From: an uncultured Acidimicrobiaceae bacterium | GTDB lineage: Bacteria > Actinomycetota > Acidimicrobiia > Acidimicrobiales > SZUA-35 | Direction of reading: 5' to 3' | Length of the DNA stretch: 64,000 nucleotides | NCBI GenBank assembly: GCA_947259095.1 | Contig: CAMYLA010000006.1 | Span: 1-64,000 of the forward strand | In this document: piece after piece, positions 57,057-64,000 of the stretch | Numbering within the stretch: position 1 is the stretch's first letter | Layout of the letters: each line of letters starts with the position of its first letter | Notes under the pieces: generated by a model | Databases searched by the model: none | Told to the model about the DNA's origin: nothing | The model's input: only the letters and a program-made list of their open reading frames with translations | Position numbers and translations under genes: made by a program

Positions 57057-58202
57057 TTGACCGGCAGGACACCAGGTCGTTCCCCGGCCGGCCTGCGGGT
57101 TGCGATCATCGTCGCCACGGGTCTCGGTCTGATCCTGGCTGCGGTCATGGTCCGGGCGATCGTCGACCGAGCCGATGACGGGGAAGATGGGACCGCGGTC
57201 GACGGCAACACGACCCCGGCGACCGACGCCAGGCTGGGTTCGGAGACCGTCGAGGGCGAGCAACCGCCGCTCCCCGCAGGCTCTGAGCAGCCGACCACCG
57301 GGCCGGCGGAAGGCAGCGACGCCGAAGCCGACCCCGAAGACGGAGACCGCCAGGACGCCGACCCGGCCGACGAGCAGCCGCCGGTGCCATCGCCGGACGA
57401 CATGGCTCTGCCGACCTCGGTCGAGGGCATGATCGACGCACTCGACGAGGCCGAGACCGCAGTCCGAGATCCGCTCCTGTCTACGACGATGATCGACCAG
57501 TGGGGGCGGCGGCAGCAGGCGTTGTACCGCCAGCTGTCGCTGAACCCGGACTGGGCTCCGGACGTCCTGGCCGGGGCCGACCCGACCGTCGCCGATGCCG
57601 TTGCCGCCAACTACGAGGCGCGGCGGAGTCTGTCGGCGCTGGTGGCCGGCGAGCAGACCAGCAGCGCCCTGCCGGCCTGGCGGGTGGTCCCCCCTCTGCC
57701 GGCGGAGGAGCTGCTCGGGCTGTACAAACAGGCCGAGTCCCAGTCCGGTATCCCCTGGGAGTTTCTTGCTTCCATCCACCTGATCGAGACCAGGATGGGT
57801 CGTATCGAAGGGGTCTCGACCGCCGGTGCGCTCGGCCCGATGCAGTTCCTGGCGACCACCTGGGCCGAGTGCTGCGAGGGCGATCCGCTGGTGCCGGCCG
57901 ACGCCATCGCCGGTGCCGCCGCCTACCTCACGATCCGGGGCGGGCCGGACGACATGGAGCGGGCGATCCTCGGCTACAACAACTCACAGCGCTACGTGGA
58001 GGCGGTGACGGCCTACGCCGCGGTGATGATGGACGACGAGCGGGCCTACCACGGCTACCACGCTTGGGAGGTCTACTTCCGAACCACCGACGGGCTGATC
58101 AGGATTCCCGTCGGCTACGAGGAGCAGGCGCCGGTACCGGTCGACGAGTGGGTGGCCGTCAACCCGGAAACGGTTTTTGATCCCCCGCCGGTCGACGGCT
58201 GA
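57057..58202 (+). CDS. Membrane-anchored lytic transglycosylase
   Basis: TM, acidic linker, then 'IPWEFLASIHLIETRMGRIEGVSTAGALGPMQFLATTWAE'. Confidence 0.88.
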   Translation: MTGRTPGRSPAGLRVAIIVATGLGLILAAVMVRAIVDRADDGEDGTAVDGNTTPATDARLGSETVEGEQPPLPAGSEQPTTGPAEGSDAEADPEDGDRQDADPADEQPPVPSPDDMALPTSVEGMIDALDEAETAVRDPLLSTTMIDQWGRRQQALYRQLSLNPDWAPDVLAGADPTVADAVAANYEARRSLSALVAGEQTSSALPAWRVVPPLPAEELLGLYKQAESQSGIPWEFLASIHLIETRMGRIEGVSTAGALGPMQFLATTWAECCEGDPLVPADAIAGAAAYLTIRGGPDDMERAILGYNNSQRYVEAVTAYAAVMMDDERAYHGYHAWEVYFRTTDGLIRIPVGYEEQAPVPVDEWVAVNPETVFDPPPVDG

Positions 58203-58215
58203 ACCGTGGGCCCGA

Positions 58216-59670
58216 TCAGGCCGCCGAGGGACTGCCGTCGGGTGGTGGTGGCCGGCCCGGCCCCCAGGTCACGAAATCGCCGGAGGCGACCCGCCGGGGT
58301 TCCACCGTCTCGGTCACCAGCTGGATCCAGACGCCGCCTTCGCCGTCGATCGTCCCGGCCAAGGCGAAGGCCGAGGAGTCGGGGGACCAGCCGGTCACGC
58401 TCTGGGTGTACTGGGCGAAGAACGGCAGGTAGACCTGGCCGTACTTCCGGGTGATGACGAACTCCGGTGATCGTTCGGTTGGCGGCCCGGCCCCATCGGA
58501 CCAGAAGTTCCACCGGCCGACCGGGCGCCGATTCTCGACCTCGACCCCCAACCACGCCAGGAGGCCGCTGTCCGGGCTCCATTCCCAGGCCGCCGCCAAC
58601 TCGGTTGTGACCACCTGCTGGTCCAGGGTTGCGAGATCGAGCACCACCAGCCCGGGGCGACCGTTCTGGATGGTCGATGTCGAGCCGTCGAGGGTGATGA
58701 GCGACGGGCCGGGCTCGCCACCGGTGACCTGATAGGCGACCTTGGTCCGGTCGGGGCTGAGAACGAACCGGACCGGCCCGCCGAGGTCCACGATCGGCTC
58801 CACCCCGCCACGTTCCACATCGAGGTAGGCCAGTTGATCGTCGGCAACGATCAACGCCCGCTGATCGTCGACCCACGCCGGAGCGCTGAAACCCCCCGAG
58901 ACCGGCAGGACGGGAACGAACCCCGGGTCGCCGTCCGCTTCGGGGTCGTAGCGATCGATGGATGAACTGCCGACATGGCCGAGCAGCCGATCGGGACCCG
59001 GCGACCAGGAGATGTAGAACGGCGCCCCCCGACCGAGGGGCTCGATGGGCAGGCCGGGATCGACCACGCCGACCTCGACCTCGCTCCCACCGGGGGCGTT
59101 TCGAAGATAGGCCAGCCGCTGATCGTCCTCGGTCCACTGGAGATAGAACGCCGGCGGCCCCTCGGCATTGGCCCGTTCCGGCTCGCCGCTCGGCTCCCCG
59201 TCGTCCCCGAAGTTCTGGACCTGCACCAGCTGGCGGTCCGGGGAGATCGAGCTCCAGGCCAGCCGCTCACCGTCGTGGGACCAGGTCGGCTGACCGGCCA
59301 CCACCGACTCCGACCCGTCGAGCACGTCGAGCCGGGCCCCGTCCGGCCGCGCCACTGCGATGGCCGGGCCGTCACCGATGGCCAATCGACCACCGAGATC
59401 GGCCAACCGCTCGGTCAGTTCCTCGTCGGAGATCGACGGGGTGATCGGGTCCGGGCCGCCGCTGTTGTCATCCTGGCCGCCGCTGTTGTCGTCCCCGTCG
59501 TTCTGCTCATCCGGCTCGGGATCGGCAGACCCGGCATCGGGGTCGGACCCATCGCCGTCCTCACCGGCGCCGACCGATGGCGCGGTCGAGTCGATCGTGG
59601 GGTCCGATTCGAGTCCGGGGGCCGAGTCCTCCTCGGCTCCCGAGCAGCCCGAGGCCATGACGAGACACAC
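58216..59670 (-). CDS. TolB-like/PD40 beta-propeller lipoprotein, start approximate
   Basis: 'MASGCSG' lipobox-like; repeated 'WSHDGERLAWSSISPDRQL'-type motifs. Confidence 0.7.
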   Translation of the reverse strand: MCLVMASGCSGAEEDSAPGLESDPTIDSTAPSVGAGEDGDGSDPDAGSADPEPDEQNDGDDNSGGQDDNSGGPDPITPSISDEELTERLADLGGRLAIGDGPAIAVARPDGARLDVLDGSESVVAGQPTWSHDGERLAWSSISPDRQLVQVQNFGDDGEPSGEPERANAEGPPAFYLQWTEDDQRLAYLRNAPGGSEVEVGVVDPGLPIEPLGRGAPFYISWSPGPDRLLGHVGSSSIDRYDPEADGDPGFVPVLPVSGGFSAPAWVDDQRALIVADDQLAYLDVERGGVEPIVDLGGPVRFVLSPDRTKVAYQVTGGEPGPSLITLDGSTSTIQNGRPGLVVLDLATLDQQVVTTELAAAWEWSPDSGLLAWLGVEVENRRPVGRWNFWSDGAGPPTERSPEFVITRKYGQVYLPFFAQYTQSVTGWSPDSSAFALAGTIDGEGGVWIQLVTETVEPRRVASGDFVTWGPGRPPPPDGSPSAA

Positions 59671-59828
59671 GGTGACCGTGGCTATGAGCCGTCTAACCAG
59701 GCGTGGGGGAATGGGCCAACACTAACCGTGGGCAGCGCCCCCACCGGCATCGGCACGTCGACCGCACGGGCGGCGAACCGGTGGTGAAATGGGCCGCTCG
59801 GACGAAATGAGGTAGTACTTACTGTTCT

Positions 59829-60905
59829 ATGAGCGCAGCAACCACGGGCCAGGACGACCGCGAGGACGCTGGGGTGAGGGGAATACGAGCCGAACCGGTG
59901 TCGCAATGGCTGGAGGCCAACATCGAAGGGGCGCAGGCACCGTTCTCGTTCGAGTTCATCACCGGCGGGCACTCCAACCTCACGTTCAAGGTCACGGCGG
60001 CGGACGGCCGGCGGCTGGTGCTGCGGCGGCCGCCACTCGGCTCGGTCCTGGCGACGGCCCACGACATGGCCCGGGAGCACAAGATCATCTCCGGGGTCGG
60101 GAACACCTCGGTGCCGGTGCCGGCCGCACTGGGGCTGTGCGAGGACGAGTCGGTCAACGACGCCCCGTTCTACATCATGGACCACGTCGACGGTGTGGTG
60201 CTCCACGACGCCGAGATCGCCGATGCCGAAATGCCGTTCCACGACACCCGGCGGAACCTCTCGACGTCGGTGGTCGAGGTGCTGGCGGCCCTCCACACCG
60301 CCTCTCCCGATGACATCGGGCTGGGAGATCTCGGCCGCAAGGAGGCCTACCTCGACCGGCAGCTGAAGCGCTGGAAGGGTCAATGGGAAAAATCCAGGAC
60401 CAGAGAGCTCCCTTCGATGGAGCGGGCTTACGATCTGCTGGTCGAGGCCAAGCCGGAGCAGCGCCATACCGGCGTGGTCCACGGCGACTACCGACTGGGG
60501 AACATGCTGGTCGATCCGGCGGCGGGAACGGTTGCCGCAGTGCTCGACTGGGAACTGTGCACCCTGGGCGACGTCATGGCCGACGTCGGCTACATCCTGA
60601 ACAACTGGGTACAGCCCGGCGAGGACAGCCTCCGGGGAGCCACTGCGTTTCCGACCATGCACGGCGGGTTCTCGACCAGGGAGGAACTGGTCGAGGCGTA
60701 TTCGGCCATCACCGGTTTCGAGGTGGAGAACGTGAACTACTATCGGGCGTTCCAGAACTGGCGGCTGGCGGCCATCGTGGAAGGAGTGCTGGCCCGGTAC
60801 CTGAAAGGGGTCATGGTCGACGACACCGTCGACACCGACCAGTACCGGGACCAGGTCGAGAACCTGGCGGACGAATCGCTTCTGCTGATCGACACCATGG
60901 GCTGA
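59829..60905 (+). CDS. Phosphotransferase (APH) family protein
   Basis: 'HSNLTFKVTAADGRRLVLRRPP', 'GVVHGDYRLGNMLVD', 'VLDWELCTLGDVMADVGYI'. Confidence 0.9.
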   Translation: MSAATTGQDDREDAGVRGIRAEPVSQWLEANIEGAQAPFSFEFITGGHSNLTFKVTAADGRRLVLRRPPLGSVLATAHDMAREHKIISGVGNTSVPVPAALGLCEDESVNDAPFYIMDHVDGVVLHDAEIADAEMPFHDTRRNLSTSVVEVLAALHTASPDDIGLGDLGRKEAYLDRQLKRWKGQWEKSRTRELPSMERAYDLLVEAKPEQRHTGVVHGDYRLGNMLVDPAAGTVAAVLDWELCTLGDVMADVGYILNNWVQPGEDSLRGATAFPTMHGGFSTREELVEAYSAITGFEVENVNYYRAFQNWRLAAIVEGVLARYLKGVMVDDTVDTDQYRDQVENLADESLLLIDTMG

Positions 60906-60951
60906 CGTCGGCACTGGAAGTTGGAACCACCACCGGCTCAGCAGCCGGCCC

Positions 60952-61024
60952 GACGAAAGCCGGCCGCTTGGATCGGTCGGCCCGATGAAAGCCGGCCGCT
61001 TGGATCGGTCGGCCCGATGAAAGG
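60952..61024 (+). repeat. 32-bp tandem repeat (~2.3 copies) GAYGAAAGCCGGCCGCTTGGATCGGTCGGCCC
   Basis: Copies at 60952-60983 and 60984-61015; third partial copy GATGAAAGG continues into the RBS region before surE. Confidence 0.97.
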
Positions 61025-61030
61025 AGCAGT

Positions 61031-61900
61031 TTGAGCGAGCTCAAGATCCTGGTGACGAACGACGACGGCATCGATTCGGTCGGGCTACGGGTCCTGGCCA
61101 CCGCCATGCGGCGTTTCGGTGACGTCACGATCGTCGCCCCCGACTCGGAGTACTCGGGAGCCGGCGCATCGATAGGACCGCTCCACCTGATGGAGACGGT
61201 GATCCACCCGGTCGACGTGGAAGGGGTGGAGGCCGCCTGGACGGTCAACGGACCGCCGGCGCTGTGCGTGTTCTACGCCAGGATGGGTGCGTTCCGGTTC
61301 ACACCCGACCTCATCGTCTCCGGCATCAACCCCGGCGCCAACCTCGGCCGGGCGGTGTATCACTCCGGCACCATCGGGGCGGTGCTGACCGGTCGGAGCG
61401 GCATGATTCCCGGGATCGCGGTGAGCCAGAGCTTCGCCGACCCGATCGACGACAGCGAGCGGGCCAGGCTGGACTACGACGAGCGGGTCAGCCGCCAGCT
61501 GTGGGATTCGGCGGCCGAGGTTGCCGCCCAGGTGGTGGCGGGCATGGTCGAGAGCGCTTTCGAAGACGTGGCCGTCGTCAATCTCAACGTGCCGAACCGT
61601 CCGGTGGAGGAGATGAAGGGCTGGCGGTGGACCGAGGTCGGCCTCACCCCACCGTGGGCCATGAACGAGGCCCGGCTGGTTCCCCGCCCCCAACCGGGTG
61701 GTGACGCAGACGGGGATCCGACCAAGACCGTCTACGGTGTCGAGACCAGCTGGGGTGAGCAGCGGCAGCAGTCGCCGGAGACCGACGCCGCGGCCATCCT
61801 CGACGGCAGGATCTCGATCAGCATGCTGAGTCGGATCACCGCCACACCGGCCGACGCCCCGGCCATTGACCACCGGCTCGACGAGCTGCTGGGTCGCTGA
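61031..61900 (+). CDS. surE: 5'/3'-nucleotidase SurE
   Basis: 'ILVTNDDGIDSVGLRVLA', 'VVAPDSEYSGAG'-like segment, 'VSGINPGANLGRAVYHSGTIGAVLTG'; TTG start. Confidence 0.93.
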   Translation: MSELKILVTNDDGIDSVGLRVLATAMRRFGDVTIVAPDSEYSGAGASIGPLHLMETVIHPVDVEGVEAAWTVNGPPALCVFYARMGAFRFTPDLIVSGINPGANLGRAVYHSGTIGAVLTGRSGMIPGIAVSQSFADPIDDSERARLDYDERVSRQLWDSAAEVAAQVVAGMVESAFEDVAVVNLNVPNRPVEEMKGWRWTEVGLTPPWAMNEARLVPRPQPGGDADGDPTKTVYGVETSWGEQRQQSPETDAAAILDGRISISMLSRITATPADAPAIDHRLDELLGR

Positions 61901-61938
61901 CCATCGGCGCGGCTTCGACGGCACACCCGTCGTTGGCC

Positions 61939-63309
61939 TCAGCGCTCGACGAACAGCAGATCGCCGGACCCACGGGTTGCCAACCCCCGGTAGGCGACCG
62001 TCTCCTCGGACGCCAGGTCGGTCACGAACACCGTCGCCTCGCCTCGCCGGCCGACGACCCAGGCCAGCCATCGGCCGTCGGGAGAGACCGTCGGGCTGGC
62101 CAGGCGGTCGAAGTCGAGCCGGTCGCCGCTCTCCCGATCGAGGAGCTGCGCTTGCCCGGCACCGTCGATCGTCTGCAGCCACCGGCCCCCGGCCAACAGT
62201 TCGGCGCTGACAACCGACCCGTTGGCCACCGGATCGCCAACGGGCTCGCCACCGACACGACCGACCCAGGAGTAGTCGCACCGCCCGCCGGCGCAGTCCT
62301 CCATGAGCACCGACGCATCGTCGTAGGTCAGCACCCGACCGTCGCCGACCCGCCGGTAGCCGTCATCGCCGTAGCGGTAGACCCCGTCGGGCCGACTCGA
62401 GTACTCGGGCCCGGGGCTCAGCACCTCGAACCGCCCGACCGGTGGCTTCGAAGCGGCCGCCGCCGACCCGCTCTGCTCGTAGCGGTCACCGGGACGGCGG
62501 GCCACGACCCGGTTGGCGGCGATGTCGAACAGCTCCCAACGGCCGGAGCCCACCGGCTCCCCTGACGGGTGCTCCATGTCGCGGGAACGATCGAGGATCC
62601 ACACCATGCCGTCATCGGCCGCCGGGGCCACCGGCCCTGTTTTCCAGATCAGGGCCTGCTCCCCCGGCTCGGCGGTGGACACCCAACCGGAGACCTTCGC
62701 TTCCCCCTGGTACAGCACCACGTCGCCGCCCGTGGCCAGCACCGGGTAGGCCTGAATACCGAAATCGACCAGCTCCCCGGTGTCGAGATCGATCCGCTGC
62801 AGCGGATCGGTACCGCCGTAGAACAACCAAAGCCCGGTCGGCTCGCCGAGCAGGAACTCACCGGGCGCCATGGAAGTCCTCGACACACTGTCGGGTCCGG
62901 CGACGGAACCGATGTCATCGCCGGCGTTGGTGTCGCTGACGTTTGTCGTGGGGGTTGGCGTGGTCGCCAAGAGGCCGGGCCGGGTGCGCTGGGTGTTTCC
63001 CGCCACACCGTCCCTCCTGTCGTCGGAGCCCAGCCGACCGACAACGGTCAGCCCCGCGAGCATCACGGCCACGCCGACCACCAACAACAACAGCGGCCGG
63101 GACCGGCCGCCGCTCACCACCCGCCCGGTGACGACGCTGGTCGTCGCCTCGGGCCCCGGCCGGCCGACCCAGGCCCCGCCGGAGCGCCGCTCGTCGGCCG
63201 GTTCGTGCTCCACCATCGCCAACAACGGTAGACCGGACCCACCGGTTGGGGCCCCTTCGTTGCCAAGCCGGACAGCCTCGACCGCACGCCGGCGACACCG
63301 GGAAAACAC
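61939..63309 (-). CDS. Membrane-anchored TolB-like beta-propeller protein
   Basis: TM 'PLLLLVVGVAVMLAGLTVV'; C-terminal 'ASPTVSPDGRWLAWVVGRRGEATVFVTDLASEE'. Confidence 0.6.
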   Translation of the reverse strand: MFSRCRRRAVEAVRLGNEGAPTGGSGLPLLAMVEHEPADERRSGGAWVGRPGPEATTSVVTGRVVSGGRSRPLLLLVVGVAVMLAGLTVVGRLGSDDRRDGVAGNTQRTRPGLLATTPTPTTNVSDTNAGDDIGSVAGPDSVSRTSMAPGEFLLGEPTGLWLFYGGTDPLQRIDLDTGELVDFGIQAYPVLATGGDVVLYQGEAKVSGWVSTAEPGEQALIWKTGPVAPAADDGMVWILDRSRDMEHPSGEPVGSGRWELFDIAANRVVARRPGDRYEQSGSAAAASKPPVGRFEVLSPGPEYSSRPDGVYRYGDDGYRRVGDGRVLTYDDASVLMEDCAGGRCDYSWVGRVGGEPVGDPVANGSVVSAELLAGGRWLQTIDGAGQAQLLDRESGDRLDFDRLASPTVSPDGRWLAWVVGRRGEATVFVTDLASEETVAYRGLATRGSGDLLFVER

Positions 63310-63452
63310 CCCAAGATGCGGGTGCCGAGCAATCCGCCGCAGCTGCTATGGTCGAATCAGCCGGTTTCCGAGCCCCGAGCGCCGCAACCCCGTGTTGCGT
63401 CGGGCGGGTCGAGGGGCCGGCCGCAACCCCCGTGGGTTGGCGCCAACAGGCA

Positions 63453-63648
63453 GTGCGGGAGAGTGGTCGAGTCATCGGCCCGCCGAAGGAGCAACCGCCC
63501 CGGAAACTCTCAGGCACCAGGTACCGCACCGCCATGGCAACTCTGGAGAGTGCTGGTCCTCCCCACATAGGAGATACCCGGCCGCCGAAGGGGAAAACGG
63601 CCGTTTTCGGCCCCAAATCTCTCAGGTATCCGTGACAGAGGGGGCAGA
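63453..63648 (+). ncRNA. Tandem glycine riboswitch (two aptamers)
   Basis: Aptamer 1 has GGGAGAGT...CGCCGAAGGAGCAA...AAACTCTCAGGCACC; aptamer 2 has CTCTGGAGAGTGC...GCCGAAGGGGAAAA...AAATCTCTCAGGTATCCGTGACAGAG; gcvT follows. Confidence 0.93.
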
Positions 63649-63675
63649 CCGCAGATTCGCCATGCCGCAATCGAG

Positions 63676-64000
63676 GTGCCCTTGTCGAATGACCAACAAC
63701 CGGCGGACCAGGTGTCGACCGGTGCGCTGAGAACCACCCCTCTGCATCGGCTCCATCTGGAGCTCGGCGCCAAGATGGCGCCGTTCGCCGGCTGGGACAT
63801 GCCGATGCAGTTTGAGGGGGTGATCGCCGAGCACACCTGGTGCCGGGAGCGGGCCGGCCTGTTCGACGTGTCACATATGGCGGTGATCGAGCTCTGGGGC
63901 GATGATCCGGCCCGATCCCTCGAGCGGGTCACCCCGGCCGGGATCAGCACCCTCGGCGAGGGGCGGCAGCGCTACGGCCTGCTGACCAACGAAGACGGTG
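63676..64000 (+). CDS. gcvT: Aminomethyltransferase (glycine cleavage T protein), 3' truncated by window end
   Basis: Open frame 'TPLHRLHLELGAKMAPFAGWDMPMQFEGVIAEHTWCRERAGLFDVSHM'; GTG or TTG start; absent from the ORF track because it runs off the edge. Confidence 0.92.
   Translation, partial: MPLSNDQQPADQVSTGALRTTPLHRLHLELGAKMAPFAGWDMPMQFEGVIAEHTWCRERAGLFDVSHMAVIELWGDDPARSLERVTPAGISTLGEGRQRYGLLTNEDG

Overview
The window is a high-GC, densely coded chromosomal segment. Its content (SLH-like repeats with GCNPP..YCP cysteines, DUF3052, the histidine phosphatase/DUF3090/SCO1664 trio, ECF42 sigma with a DGPF partner, frequent GTG starts) suggests an actinobacterium, probably Acidimicrobiia; this is inference. 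Most of it is ordinary chromosome: sulfate activation (cysDNC), a small PssD/PssE/GT2 glycan cluster, an LCP protein, pantothenate synthesis (panC-panB), a metF operon, many DNA repair genes (udgB, UvrD-like, AlkA, mutM, Ada-AlkA, ogt), peptidases, secreted or lipid-anchored proteins, and a tandem glycine riboswitch before gcvT, which runs off the right edge. There is one tRNA-Arg(CCG). I see no CRISPR array, no intact mobile element and no clear novel defence system. The best leads are: (1) a recurrent TANNNT hexamer 6-9 nt upstream of start codons, implying common leaderless transcription; (2) an 18-codon ORF whose stop overlaps the panC start (ATGA), with its own leaderless-type -10; (3) an ArsR-methyltransferase (SahR-like) gene before metF with a dyad exactly between a near-consensus -35 and -10; (4) two more dyads overlapping the start codons of MarR and YtrA-type GntR regulators; (5) an EccC/EssC-like protein lacking the ATPase part and ending in an 18-bp tandem repeat tract; (6) several gene relics (ThrE with in-frame TGA, core-deleted crotonase, LDH2 duplicate fragment, truncated NAT), three of them in or near a possible island at the tRNA-Arg; (7) a possible sulfated-glycan neighbourhood. 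All assignments come from reading the sequence; no database searches were run.
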